64,000 nt of DNA from Pseudoluteimonas sp047602125 (GTDB lineage: Bacteria; Pseudomonadota; Gammaproteobacteria; Xanthomonadales; Xanthomonadaceae): the NCBI GenBank assembly GCA_047602125.1, contig JASGIB010000001.1, positions 2,542,001-2,606,000 of the forward strand, written 5' to 3'. The notes below the pieces were generated by a model that was given only the letters and a program-made list of their open reading frames with translations, was not told the DNA's origin and searched no databases. Both the position numbers and the translations under genes were made by a program. This document shows positions 32,919 through 43,664 of the stretch, piece after piece. Numbering within the stretch: the stretch's first letter is position 1; each line of letters begins with the position of its first letter.

Positions 32919-34304
32919 ATGACCGATCCCCGCCTCGAATCGTTGCGCCAGGCCGTGCCGGTACTTCGGCTGCTCGAAGCGCCGGCCGACCTCGAACACT
33001 ACGGCCGCGACGCGACCCGGCGCTGGACGCCGGCGCCGCTGGCCATCGCGCAGCCGGCCGATGTCGAGGAAGTGCAGGGCGTCGTGAGATGGGCGAACGC
33101 AAACCGCATCGCGCTGGTGCCTTCGGGCGGGCGCACCGGCCTGTCCGGCGGGGCGGTGGCCGCGAACGGCGAACTCGTCCTCAGCCTCGAACGCATGCGC
33201 CGCGTGCTCGCCTTCGATCCGGTCGACCGCACGCTCACGGTCGAAGCCGGAATTCCGTTGCAGGCCGCGCAGGACGCCGCGCGCGAACACGGCCTGCAGT
33301 ACCCGGTGGATTTCGCCTCGCGCGGCACCGCGACCATCGGCGGAAGCATCGCCACCAATGCCGGCGGCGTGCGCGTGCTGCGTTACGGCAACACCCGCGA
33401 GTGGATCGCCGGGTTGAAACTGGCGACCGGCAGCGGCGAACTGCTCGATCTCAACCGCGGCCTGCTCAAGAACTCCAGCGGCTACGACCTGCGCCACCTC
33501 GCCATCGGCGCCGAAGGCACGCTCGGGATCGTGGTCGAGGCGACGCTGAAACTCGCGGATCCGCCGCCGCCCACGAGCGTGATGCTGCTGGCGCTGCCGG
33601 GCTTCGACGCGATCATGCCGCTGTTCGCGGAATTGCGAAGAACGCTGCGGCTGGAAGCCTTCGAATTCCTGACCGACAAGGCGTTGCGCCACGTGCTCGC
33701 GCAGGGCGGCCAGGATCCGTTCGACGCCACGCATCCCTACTACGTGCTGGCCGAATACGCGCAAGAGGGCGAAGCCGACGAAGCGGCGGCGCTGGCGGCA
33801 TTCGAACATGCGGCCGGGCAGTCGTGGGTCGAGGACGGCGTGATCGCCACGAGCGAGGCGCAGGCGGCTGGACTGTGGCGCCTGCGCGAGGGCATCAGCG
33901 AAAGCCTCGCCCCGCATACGCCGTACAAGAACGACGTCGCGGTGCGGGTTTCGGCGATGCCGGCCTTCCTTGCCGAGGCCGATGCGCTGCTCGGCCGCGA
34001 ATACCCGGATTTCGAAGTCGTGTGGTTCGGGCACATCGGCGACGGCAACCTGCACATCAACGTGCTGAAGCCGGCCGGGTTGTCGCAGGAGGCGTTCGCC
34101 GAACGCTGCGGCGGCGTGACCGCGCACCTCGCCGCCCTGCTGGAAAAGCACGGCGGCAGCATTTCCGCCGAACACGGCATCGGGCTGGCGAAGAAACCCT
34201 ACCTGCTCGGCACGCGCAGCGCCGCCGAGATCGAACTGATGCGCGGCATCCGCCGCGTGTTCGATCCAAACGGGATCATGAATCCCGGAAAATTGTTCGA
34301 TTGA
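32919..34304 (+). CDS. FAD-linked oxidase, probable D-2-hydroxyglutarate dehydrogenase
   Basis: 461-residue flavoprotein of the VAO/GlcD type. The FAD-binding part includes VPSGGRTGLSGGAVA, and the C-terminal part has the metal/substrate motif WFGHIGDGNLHINVLKP and the final SAEHGIGLAKKPYL. D-lactate dehydrogenase and D-2-hydroxyglutarate dehydrogenase share these. It lies back-to-back with serA, whose product also reduces 2-oxoglutarate to D-2-hydroxyglutarate; a coupled SerA/D2HGDH system is known from Pseudomonas, so that role is favoured. A TAGAAT -10 box (32907-32912) is only 6 bases before the ATG, suggesting a leaderless mRNA. Confidence 0.85.
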   Translation: MTDPRLESLRQAVPVLRLLEAPADLEHYGRDATRRWTPAPLAIAQPADVEEVQGVVRWANANRIALVPSGGRTGLSGGAVAANGELVLSLERMRRVLAFDPVDRTLTVEAGIPLQAAQDAAREHGLQYPVDFASRGTATIGGSIATNAGGVRVLRYGNTREWIAGLKLATGSGELLDLNRGLLKNSSGYDLRHLAIGAEGTLGIVVEATLKLADPPPPTSVMLLALPGFDAIMPLFAELRRTLRLEAFEFLTDKALRHVLAQGGQDPFDATHPYYVLAEYAQEGEADEAAALAAFEHAAGQSWVEDGVIATSEAQAAGLWRLREGISESLAPHTPYKNDVAVRVSAMPAFLAEADALLGREYPDFEVVWFGHIGDGNLHINVLKPAGLSQEAFAERCGGVTAHLAALLEKHGGSISAEHGIGLAKKPYLLGTRSAAEIELMRGIRRVFDPNGIMNPGKLFD

Positions 34305-34907
34305 TCAGCCGGCGGCGAGGCGCGCGTCCAGGCGTTCGCGCATCGCCGGCCATTCCGTGTCGAGGATGGAATAGCAGACGGTATCGCGCAGGGTGCCGTC
34401 CTTGTGCCGCTTGTGCTGGCGGATCACGCCATCCTTCTTCGCGCCCAGGCGTTCGATCGCCGCCTGCGACCGCAGGTTGTGGTGGCTGGTATGCAGGTAG
34501 ACCGTGCGCATGCCCAGCGTTTCGAACGCATGGTCGAGCAGCAGGCGCTTGCATGTGGTGTTGACGTGGGTGCGCTGCGCGCTGGCGCGATACCAGGTGT
34601 AGCCGATGGCCAGCGTCGGAACGCTCGCGTCGATGTCGTAATAGCGAGTGCTGCCGAGCACCGTGCCATCGTCGCGTAGCACCGCGAACGGCAGCATCGT
34701 GCCCGCGGCCTGGCCTTCGAGCGCGGCCCGCACGTAAGCCGACATCGCATCGGCATCCGCGAGCGGCGTGGTGGTGTAGTTCAGTGCGCCGAGATCGCCG
34801 TCGGCAGTGGCTTCGATCAATCCGCCGGCATGATCGGGCGATAGCGGTTCGAGGCGGATTCCATGCCCGGCAAGCACGACCGGCTGCAAACGCAGGGTGT
34901 CAGTCAT
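34305..34907 (-). CDS. GNAT acetyltransferase, RimJ/RimL-like
   Basis: 200-residue acetyltransferase of the RimJ/YjcK type. It has the N-terminal IRLEPLSPDHAGGL, the acceptor region VLGSTRYYDI, and acetyl-CoA-loop residues near RTHVNTTCKRLLLDHAFE followed by SHHNLRSQAAIERLGAKKDG. Targets may be a ribosomal protein or a small amine. The start MTDTLRL at 34907 is preferred because it overlaps the upstream lipoprotein gene by 8 bases; an ATG at 34919 would overlap more. The gene converges on the flavoprotein gene and ends immediately next to its stop. Confidence 0.85.
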   Translation of the reverse strand: MTDTLRLQPVVLAGHGIRLEPLSPDHAGGLIEATADGDLGALNYTTTPLADADAMSAYVRAALEGQAAGTMLPFAVLRDDGTVLGSTRYYDIDASVPTLAIGYTWYRASAQRTHVNTTCKRLLLDHAFETLGMRTVYLHTSHHNLRSQAAIERLGAKKDGVIRQHKRHKDGTLRDTVCYSILDTEWPAMRERLDARLAAG

Positions 34908-35325
34908 CGGACTCGACATCCGGTTCGAATTCGTCGAGGAGCTTCAGGATCCGCGGGTCCTGGGCGTAAGCCGACTTCAGTGCCGCGAGGCGCTTGTCGG
35001 TGCCGGCGCAGGATTCGTTCATCGCGTCGATGATCTGCTTCTTGCGGACTCCTTCCGGATCGTCTTCATGCTCCGGTATTGGTTCGCCGCGCCAGTGGTC
35101 GCATGCATCGCGCATGTTGACGAAATCGCGAACATCGGCGGGATAGCTGCAGAAGTCCGCGCGATCGCTGACCTCCGGATCGCAAGCCGGGGCCATGGTT
35201 GGTTCGGGCGGCGCCTCGGATACGGCTTTCGTCTCCGGCGCTGCGGGGGCGGGCGTGCCATGGCATCCGACGCCGCCCACCAGGAGCAGTGCCGCGATGC
35301 CGGCGAAAGCGAAACTATTCCGCAC
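34900..35325 (-). CDS. Hypothetical lipoprotein
   Basis: 141 residues with a type II signal peptide and lipobox (IAALLLVGGVGC, Cys21). A Pro/Ala/Glu-rich linker precedes an acidic domain with paired cysteines (ACDPEV, DFCSYP, DACDHW, ESCAGT). No known domain is recognised. It likely sits in the outer membrane facing the periplasm. It overlaps the efpL stop by 11 bases at its 5' end and the acetyltransferase start at its 3' end, so efpL-lipoprotein-acetyltransferase is one unit. Confidence 0.78.
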   Translation of the reverse strand: MRNSFAFAGIAALLLVGGVGCHGTPAPAAPETKAVSEAPPEPTMAPACDPEVSDRADFCSYPADVRDFVNMRDACDHWRGEPIPEHEDDPEGVRKKQIIDAMNESCAGTDKRLAALKSAYAQDPRILKLLDEFEPDVESDD

Positions 35326-35881
35326 GTCCCGCGAACTCGCCGGTGGTGGTGTTCACCCACACCTTCTCGCCGTTGCCGATGTACTCGGGCACCATGATCT
35401 CGATGCCGGTGCTGAGCTTGGCCGGCTTCGGCCGCTTGGTCGCGGTGCCGCCCTTGAGCTCGGGCGGCGTTTCGATCACTTCCATCGCCACGCTCTGCGG
35501 CAACTGGATCGCCACCGGCGCGTCCTCGATCAGCTGCACGTAGATGCCGGTGAGGTCGTCGACGATGTAGCCGGCCGCGTCGCCGATGGCCGCGGCGTCG
35601 AGCGTATACGGGGTGTAGTCCTCGTCGTCGAGGAACACGAAGGCTTCGCCGTCCTTGTACGAATACGTCGCCTGACGGCGGCTCATGTCCACTTCGCGCA
35701 GGTCGTCGTCGCCGTCGAAGCTGGCATCGAGCTTGCTGCCGCCGGGGATCGAATACATGACGAAGCGGAAGCGCACGTTGCCGCCGCGGCCCTGCGGCGA
35801 GCTGCGCTCGATGTCGCGGACCTGGTACACGCCGCCGTTGTGTTCGACGACGTTGCCTTTCTTGATGTCGTAAGCCTTCAT
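35315..35881 (-). CDS. yeiP: Elongation factor P-like protein EfpL (YeiP)
   Basis: 188-residue EF-P paralogue. The loop that carries the modified lysine in EF-P reads SSPQGRGGN, with an unmodified Arg at the tip as in the YeiP/EfpL subfamily; the C-terminal OB region YIVDDLTGIYVQL and VPEYIGNGEKVWV is conserved. It probably relieves a subset of ribosome stalls and competes with EF-P, whose gene is at 1020-1586. The start is ATG 35881. It leads the short efpL-lipoprotein-acetyltransferase unit. Confidence 0.93.
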   Translation of the reverse strand: MKAYDIKKGNVVEHNGGVYQVRDIERSSPQGRGGNVRFRFVMYSIPGGSKLDASFDGDDDLREVDMSRRQATYSYKDGEAFVFLDDEDYTPYTLDAAAIGDAAGYIVDDLTGIYVQLIEDAPVAIQLPQSVAMEVIETPPELKGGTATKRPKPAKLSTGIEIMVPEYIGNGEKVWVNTTTGEFAGRAE

Positions 35882-35898
35882 TGCAATCGCTCTTGTTG

Positions 35899-35945
35899 TT
35901 CCCTCTCCCCTCGTGGGAGAGGGTGGCCGAAGGCCGGGAGAGGGG
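35899..35945. repeat. CCCTCTCCC/GGGAGAGGG palindromic repeat
   Basis: TTCCCTCTCCCCTCGTGGGAGAGGG forms one hairpin, followed by TGGCCGAAGGCC and GGGAGAGGGG, which can pair with the same pyrimidine arm. It occupies the gap between efpL and the SDR stop. This is a recurrent intergenic element type in Xanthomonadaceae. Confidence 0.7.
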
Positions 35946-36716
35946 TCACTTCGGCGCCAGCCGGGTCGCGCCGTCGAGGCGGATGGTTTCGCCGTTGAGG
36001 TAGCTGTTGCCGAGGATGTAGGCGACGAGGTCGGCGAATTCCTCCGGCTTGCCGAGGCGCGACGGGAACGGAATCGACGCCGCCAGCGACTTCTGCACGT
36101 CGTCGGGCATGCCATCGACCATCGGCGTCCAGAAGATGCCCGGTGCGATGGTGTTGACGCGGATGCCGAAGCGCGCCAGTTCGCGCGCCATCGGCAGGGT
36201 CATGCCGACCACGCCGCCCTTCGAGGCCGAATACGCGGCCTGTCCGATCTGGCCTTCGTAGGCGGCTACGGACGCAGTGTTGACGATCGCGCCGCGTTCG
36301 CCGTCGGTGCCGGGTTCGTTGCCCTGCATGGCTTCGGCGCAGGCCTTGGCGACGTTGAAGCTGCCGACCAGGTTCACCATCACCGTGGTCTGGAACTGCG
36401 AAAGCTTCATCGAGCCCTCGCGGCCGAGTACGCGCCCGGCGCCGAGGATGCCGGCGCAGTTGATGCACGCGTTCAGGCCGCCGAGGAAATCCTTCGCGGC
36501 GGCGACGTTCGCGGCCACGCCGGTTTCGTCGGTGACATCGGTCCTGAAGAACGCGGCCTTGTCGGCTCCGAGCCCCGCGACCGCGGCCGCGCCTTTCTCC
36601 TCGTTGACGTCGAACAGCGCGACCTTGCCGCCATCGGCGACGAGGCGCTGGGCCACGGCCAGGCCGAGGCCTGAAACGCCGCCGGTGACGACGGCACGGA
36701 CATTGGAGGCTTGCAT
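35946..36716 (-). CDS. SDR-family dehydrogenase, 3-hydroxyacyl-CoA dehydrogenase type 2-like
   Basis: 256-residue short-chain dehydrogenase. The Rossmann motif is VTGGVSGLGLAVA, the active site has NTASVAAYEGQIGQAAYSASKGG (Ser, Tyr and Lys present), and NCAGILGAGRVL is the NAG motif. The overall pattern resembles the HSD17B10-type 3-hydroxyacyl-CoA dehydrogenases that act in isoleucine and short-chain fatty acid breakdown. This fits the branched-chain catabolic genes further on. The start MQASNVRAVV at 36716 has a TAAAAT -10 box (36748-36743) about 26 bases upstream. Confidence 0.85.
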   Translation of the reverse strand: MQASNVRAVVTGGVSGLGLAVAQRLVADGGKVALFDVNEEKGAAAVAGLGADKAAFFRTDVTDETGVAANVAAAKDFLGGLNACINCAGILGAGRVLGREGSMKLSQFQTTVMVNLVGSFNVAKACAEAMQGNEPGTDGERGAIVNTASVAAYEGQIGQAAYSASKGGVVGMTLPMARELARFGIRVNTIAPGIFWTPMVDGMPDDVQKSLAASIPFPSRLGKPEEFADLVAYILGNSYLNGETIRLDGATRLAPK

Positions 36717-36800
36717 GGGGAATCCTGCGGCGGAAAGCCGCGATTTTAGCGGATCGACGGGTTGCCACCCGTCCCGACCCACTGCCGAGGGGACAGGGAC

Positions 36801-37289
36801 TCAGAGATGGAGCAGGTAGAAGGTGTCGCAGCCGCCGTGGCCGGTGTTTCCCATCGGCCCGTCGATGCGGCGGAAGCCGCTGCGTTCGTACAGGCGCATG
36901 GCCGCGTCCATGCCGCGCAGGGTTTCGAGGTAGCACTGGGCGAAGCCCGCGGCGCGCGCGGCGTCGAGGCAACGCGCCATCATCGCCGCGCCGGCGCCTG
37001 TGCCGCGCGCCTCGGGCAGGAAATACATCTTGCGCAGCTCGCAGGCATGGCCATCGCCGCCCGCAAGCGGCGCGATGCCCGCGCCACCCAGGACCTTGCC
37101 GTCGCGTTCGAGCACGAAATAGGCGTGGCGCGGTTCGGCGTAGGCGCGGCTCATCCAGTCCACTTCGGGGTCGTTGATCGCGAAGCCTTCGCCGCTGGCG
37201 CCGAATTCCGGCATCACCGCGCGGATGATCGCGGCCATCGCCGCGTCGTCCGCGGGCGCGATCGGGCGGATGTGCGCTTCCCCCCTCAT
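36801..37289 (-). CDS. GNAT-family N-acetyltransferase
   Basis: 162-residue acetyltransferase. The acetyl-CoA site lies in MYFLPEARGTGAGAAMMARCL, and YLETLRGMDAAMRLYERSGF is the usual C-terminal GNAT helix and strand. The substrate is unknown. Its ATG overlaps the stop of the upstream GGDEF-EAL gene by 4 bases, so it is co-translated with a c-di-GMP enzyme and the liu genes beyond it. Confidence 0.87.
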   Translation of the reverse strand: MRGEAHIRPIAPADDAAMAAIIRAVMPEFGASGEGFAINDPEVDWMSRAYAEPRHAYFVLERDGKVLGGAGIAPLAGGDGHACELRKMYFLPEARGTGAGAAMMARCLDAARAAGFAQCYLETLRGMDAAMRLYERSGFRRIDGPMGNTGHGGCDTFYLLHL

Positions 37290-39847
37290 CCGGCGCGGCG
37301 CTGCTCCTCGAGCAGCCGGTAGCCGAATTCGTCCGCGTGCAGGCCGGGCGCGAACAGGAAGCCCTGGCCGACCGGCACGCCCAGCCGAAGCAGGAATTCG
37401 CGCTGCGATTCGGTTTCGATGCCCTCGGCGACGACGCCCAGGGCGAGGCTGCGGGCGATGCCGGCGACGGCCTGGCAGACCGCGACGTCGGAGGAATTGC
37501 CGGGCACGCCCGACACGAACAGCTGGCTCAGCTTGAGCCCGTGGATCGGCAGCCGGCGCAGGTAGTTGAGCGCGCTGTATCCCTCGCCGAAATCGTCGAT
37601 GGTCAGCAGCACCCCGAGTGCGCGCAGTTCGGCGAAGGTGCGCATGGTGTCCGGGGCGTCCTCGATCAGCACGCGTTCGGTGAATTCGAGCTCCAGCGCC
37701 GCGCCGGGCAGGGAGAATTCGCGCAGCGCGTCGCGCACGGTGGCGGCGAGATCCTCGCCCAGGAACTGGCGGTAGGAGACGTTGACCGCGATGCGCACGA
37801 TGCCGAGCCCGGCATCGCGCCAGCGCGCCGCCTGCAGGCAGGCTTCGCGCAATACCCAGCGGCCGATGCGGATGATGTCGCCGGTGTTTTCGGCGTGGCC
37901 GATGAAATGGTCGGGGCGCATCTCGCCGAGCTGCTGGTTGCGCCAGCGGATCAGCGCCTCGGCGGCGACGATGCGGCCGTGGCGCAGGTCCACCTGCGGC
38001 TGGTACACGAGGTGGAACTCGTTGTTGTCCGCGGCGCGGCGCAGCTGCGCCTCGAGCTTCAGCTTCTCCTGCTGCGACTGCACCAGCGCCGGGGTGAAGC
38101 GCTGGAAGCTGTTGCGCACGCGGCGCTTGCTGTCGTACATCGCCGCGTCGGCGTTCTGGATCAGCGCCTGCGGGCGTTGCCCGTCCTCCGGCGCGCAGGC
38201 GATGCCGATGCTCGCGGTGACCGGGAATTCCTCGCCGCCGAAGCGGAAGCCGTCGCTGAAGGCGTCGAGGATGCGCCCGGCGATGCGCTCGGGCAGGCCG
38301 GGATCGTCGCCGGCGTGGCAGAGCACGAGGAATTCGTCGCCACCGAAGCGCGCGCACATGCCCTCGGTGCCGGTCGCGTCGCGGATACGGCGCGCGGCGG
38401 CGACCAGCAGTTCGTCGCCGGCGGCATGGCCGAGCACGTCGTTCACCGCCTTGAAGCGGTCAAGGTCGATGTACAGCACCGCGATCGCGCCGGCGGCGAG
38501 GTCGCCCATGCGCATGTCGAGTTCGGCGAGGACCGCGTCGCGGTTGAGCAGCCCGGTCAGCGGATCGGTGCGCGCGAGCACGCGCAGGGTTTCCTCGTCC
38601 TGCTTGCGCTCGGTGATGTCCTGCAGCGTGCCGGTCATGGTGGTGCCGGCCGCGCTGGAATTCGCCTCGCCGATCACGCCCACCCAGAAGGTGCGGCCAT
38701 CGGCGCGGCCGCCCATGCATTCGAGCGCGAAGCCGCCGCCCGATCCGATGGCATCCTGCAGCGCGCGCTGCAACGCCAGCCGGTCCGATTCGCGCAGCGC
38801 GGCGAGCATGGCCTGCATCGTCGAGGGCATTTCCGCCTGGCCGAGGATGCGCGCGGCCTCGTCGGTGAGGTAGAGCCGGTCGCTGGCCGATTCCCACTCC
38901 CAGCCGCCGATGCGCGCCAGGTCCTGCACGCGGTCGAACAACCTGCTGTCGCGCTTGAGCGCGGTGACGTCGGTGAACATCGACAGCACCTGGTAGGGCG
39001 TGTCGGAACCGGGCTGGAACTGCGGGACGCAGGTGACCGAAAGCCACTTCAGCACACCCTTTTCGCGGTTGTAGAAGCCGAGCACGGTGCTGTCGACGCG
39101 CTTGCCGGTGCGCTGCACGTAGGTGGCCGGGCGCAGTTCCACCGGGACTTCCCGCCCGTCCTCGTCGAGGGTGAGCCAGTCGTCGTTGCGCAGGGTCTGT
39201 TCGAGCCCGCGCTGGGTGTCGAGTTCGAGGATGCGCATGGCCGCGGCGTTGGCGTGCACGATCCTGCCGGTGGCGTCGCGGAGGATGATGCCCTTGTCCA
39301 CGGTTTCCATCAGTTCGCGGTAGCGCAGTTCGGCCTCGGCGCGCGCGCTGAGGTCGCGGGCCACGGCGACGATGCAGTCGCGGTCGTCCTGGCGGAGCAG
39401 GGCCGAATGCACTTCCACCGGGAAGCGGCTGCCGTCCGCGCGCTTGTTGGTGACCTCGATGACGTAGGTCTCGCCGCGGCGCAGCGTTTCCCACACCGGT
39501 ACGAGGTGGTCCTTGGGCAGTTCCGGGTTGAGCACCTCGATCGGCTTGCCGATGATGTCCTCGCGCGGCAGCTTGTAGGCGTTGGAACCGGCCTTGTTGA
39601 GGTCGAGCACGGTGCCGTCCCAGGCCAGGACGCTGACCGGATCGGGAACCGCGTCGAACAGCGCGCGGTAGCGTTCGTGTTCGCGCTCGGTTTCCGCGTT
39701 CGCGGCGAGCAGCGCATCGCGCGCCTGCGCGAACAGCCGCTTCTGCGCTTCGGCCAGTCGCGGATCCCGCAACGCATGTTCCAGCGCGGAAAGCACCTCC
39801 GCCGCGCGTGCCGCGGCGTCGCTTCCCGGCTGGTCGTTGCGGTTCAT
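37286..39847 (-). CDS. PAS-PAS-PAS-GGDEF-EAL cyclic-di-GMP protein
   Basis: 853-residue cytoplasmic signalling protein. Three PAS-like sensor domains (about 60-180, 185-310 and 320-420) precede a GGDEF domain with an intact RFGGDEF motif near residue 500 and an EAL domain from about 600. The EAL residues seen are AEALIRW, NVSYRQF, ELEFTE, DDFGEGYS, LKL and VVAEGIE, so phosphodiesterase activity is likely kept, although LKID has become LKLS. It may both make and degrade c-di-GMP in response to a ligand or redox cue. There is no membrane segment. It sits between mvaB and the acetyltransferase with 4-base overlaps. Confidence 0.93.
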   Translation of the reverse strand: MNRNDQPGSDAAARAAEVLSALEHALRDPRLAEAQKRLFAQARDALLAANAETEREHERYRALFDAVPDPVSVLAWDGTVLDLNKAGSNAYKLPREDIIGKPIEVLNPELPKDHLVPVWETLRRGETYVIEVTNKRADGSRFPVEVHSALLRQDDRDCIVAVARDLSARAEAELRYRELMETVDKGIILRDATGRIVHANAAAMRILELDTQRGLEQTLRNDDWLTLDEDGREVPVELRPATYVQRTGKRVDSTVLGFYNREKGVLKWLSVTCVPQFQPGSDTPYQVLSMFTDVTALKRDSRLFDRVQDLARIGGWEWESASDRLYLTDEAARILGQAEMPSTMQAMLAALRESDRLALQRALQDAIGSGGGFALECMGGRADGRTFWVGVIGEANSSAAGTTMTGTLQDITERKQDEETLRVLARTDPLTGLLNRDAVLAELDMRMGDLAAGAIAVLYIDLDRFKAVNDVLGHAAGDELLVAAARRIRDATGTEGMCARFGGDEFLVLCHAGDDPGLPERIAGRILDAFSDGFRFGGEEFPVTASIGIACAPEDGQRPQALIQNADAAMYDSKRRVRNSFQRFTPALVQSQQEKLKLEAQLRRAADNNEFHLVYQPQVDLRHGRIVAAEALIRWRNQQLGEMRPDHFIGHAENTGDIIRIGRWVLREACLQAARWRDAGLGIVRIAVNVSYRQFLGEDLAATVRDALREFSLPGAALELEFTERVLIEDAPDTMRTFAELRALGVLLTIDDFGEGYSALNYLRRLPIHGLKLSQLFVSGVPGNSSDVAVCQAVAGIARSLALGVVAEGIETESQREFLLRLGVPVGQGFLFAPGLHADEFGYRLLEEQRRAG

Positions 39848-40743
39848 GCAGCGGCTAGCGCCTTGCCGACCCGGCTGCCGGTGTCGCGGCCCAGCAATCC
39901 GGCGAGCCAGCGCCCGGTTCCGGCGAGCGCATCGAGGTCGATGCCGGTGCGGATGCCGAGGCCATGCAGCATGTACACCACGTCCTCGCTGGCGACGTTG
40001 CCGCTGGCGCCCTTGGCGTACGGGCAACCGCCGGCGCCGGAGACGGCGCTGTCGACCACGGCCACGCCTTCCTCGAGGCAGGCGAGCACGTTCGCCAGCG
40101 CCTGGCCGTAGGTGTCGTGGAAATGCACCGCGAGCGCCGGCATCGGCACTTCGGCGGCGACCGCCTTCAGCATCGCCCGCGCCTTTCCAGGCGTGCCGAT
40201 GCCGATGGTGTCGCCCAGCGAGACTTCGTAGCAGCCCATTGCATGCAGTGAACGCGAAACCCGCACCACGTCGGCCAGCGGCACCTCGCCCTGGTAGGGG
40301 CAGCCGAGCACGGTGGAGACGTAGCCGCGCACGCGCACGCCGTCGGCCTTCGCCCGCGCCAGCACCGGTTCGAAGCGGCGCAGCGATTCGTCGATGCCGG
40401 CATTGGTGTTCTTCAGGTTGAACGCCTCGGACGCGGCGGTGAACACCGCGACCTCTTCGGCGCCGGCGGCGCGCGCGCGTTCGTAACCCTGTTCGTTCGG
40501 GACCAGCACCGGGTAGGAAATGCCGGGCTTGCGCGCGATGCCGGCGAGCACTTCGGTGGCATCGGCCATCTGCGGCACCCATTTCGGGCTGACGAAGGCG
40601 GTGGCCTCGATGCTGCGCAGGCCGGTCTTCGACAGCCGGTCGATCAGTTCGATCTTGTTCGCGGTGCCGATGTCGAGTTTTTCGTTCTGCAGGCCATCGC
40701 GCGGCCCGACTTCGACAATGCGGACTTCGGCGGGATAGGGCAT
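39844..40743 (-). CDS. mvaB: Hydroxymethylglutaryl-CoA lyase
   Basis: 299-residue TIM-barrel lyase that cleaves HMG-CoA to acetyl-CoA and acetoacetate, the last step of leucine degradation (LiuE). Catalytic residues appear in VGPRDGLQNE, VHFHDTYGQA and the Cys motif GAGGCPYAKGASGN. It starts 1 bp after the liuD stop and overlaps the GGDEF-EAL gene by 4 bases. Confidence 0.95.
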   Translation of the reverse strand: MPYPAEVRIVEVGPRDGLQNEKLDIGTANKIELIDRLSKTGLRSIEATAFVSPKWVPQMADATEVLAGIARKPGISYPVLVPNEQGYERARAAGAEEVAVFTAASEAFNLKNTNAGIDESLRRFEPVLARAKADGVRVRGYVSTVLGCPYQGEVPLADVVRVSRSLHAMGCYEVSLGDTIGIGTPGKARAMLKAVAAEVPMPALAVHFHDTYGQALANVLACLEEGVAVVDSAVSGAGGCPYAKGASGNVASEDVVYMLHGLGIRTGIDLDALAGTGRWLAGLLGRDTGSRVGKALAAA

Positions 40744-40744
40744 G

Positions 40745-42739
<1,995 letters not shown>

Positions 42740-42752
42740 CAGGCGGCGATCC

Positions 42753-43538
42753 TCATTCGGAAATCCATTTCGGCTTGCGCTTGTCGAGGAATGCGCCGAG
42801 GCCTTCCTGTCCTTCCGGCGAAACGCGCAGCTTGGCGATCAACGCGGCGTTGTCGGCGTCGTGTTTGGCGCCATCGGCATGGGACGCGACGTCGCGCACG
42901 AGCCGCTTCGCGCTGGCCGCCGCGATCGGCCCGGCCTTCAGCAGCAGGTCGATCTGTTCCTGCACGGCATCGTCGAGTCGTTCCATCGCCACGACCTCGT
43001 GCAGCAGGCCGATGCGCATTGCCTCGGTGGCGTCGAAGATTTCCGCCGTCGCGAAATAGCGGCGCGCGTTGCGCGCACCGATGGCGGCGACGACGTAAGG
43101 CGAAATCACCGCCGGCAGCAGACCCAGCTTGCTTTCGGTCAGGCCGAACTTGGCTTCCGGCACACCGATGGCGATGTCGCAGCAGGTGACGAGGCCCACG
43201 CCGCCGCCGAAGGCCGCGCCCTGCACGCGGGCGATGGTCGGCTTGGGCAGTTCGTCCAGCGTGCGCATCAGGCGGGCGAGGGCGAGCGAGTCCTCGCGGT
43301 TTCCGGCTTCGCTGGCGGCGGCCATGCCGCGCATCCAGTTGAGGTCGGCGCCGGCGGAGAACGACGCGCCTTCGGCCTCCAGCACCAGCACGCGGACCCC
43401 GGCGTCGGCCGCGATTTCCTCGAGCGCCGCGGTCAGCCCGGCGATGAGCCCGGCGTCGAAGGCGTTGTGCACCTGCGCGCGGGTCATCCGCAGGCGGGCG
43501 ACGGGGCCGTCGCGGTGCAGGTGCAGGGCGTCGCTCAT
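42753..43538 (-). CDS. liuC: Methylglutaconyl-CoA hydratase (enoyl-CoA hydratase family)
   Basis: 261-residue crotonase-fold protein. The oxyanion-hole segments are FSAGADLNWM and GAAFGGGVGLVTCCD, and the glutamate region is GLTESKLGLLPAVISPYV. Its context places it in leucine breakdown, hydrating 3-methylglutaconyl-CoA to HMG-CoA. It heads the minus-strand run liuC-liuD-mvaB and is divergent from the feoAB operon; its promoter must lie in the 126 bp shared with feoA. Confidence 0.9.
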   Translation of the reverse strand: MSDALHLHRDGPVARLRMTRAQVHNAFDAGLIAGLTAALEEIAADAGVRVLVLEAEGASFSAGADLNWMRGMAAASEAGNREDSLALARLMRTLDELPKPTIARVQGAAFGGGVGLVTCCDIAIGVPEAKFGLTESKLGLLPAVISPYVVAAIGARNARRYFATAEIFDATEAMRIGLLHEVVAMERLDDAVQEQIDLLLKAGPIAAASAKRLVRDVASHADGAKHDADNAALIAKLRVSPEGQEGLGAFLDKRKPKWISE

Positions 43539-43619
43539 GCGCGGGTCCGGGCGGGCGTGCAGGGTGAATGCCCATGATAGCGACCGCGCGGGAATCGCCG
43601 TCCCGGCCTGGCGCGGTGC

Positions 43620-43640
43620 TAGAATTGAGAACAATTCCCA
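43620..43640 (+). promoter_or_regulatory. -10 element overlapped by Fur-like operator, feoAB promoter
   Basis: TAGAAT (43620-43625) is followed at once by TGAGAACAATTCCCA (43626-43640), a 7-1-7 inverted repeat that fits the Fur operator core (TGATAATNATTATCA). Repressor bound there would cover the transcription start. The overlap with a feo operon makes iron repression very likely. Confidence 0.7.
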
Positions 43641-43664
43641 TTTGCCGGCCACGTGCCCCGGACC

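Noticed and set aside
37337..40111. 924-residue plus-strand ORF
   Set aside because: Antisense shadow of the PAS-GGDEF-EAL and mvaB genes; composition typical of high-GC shadow frames.
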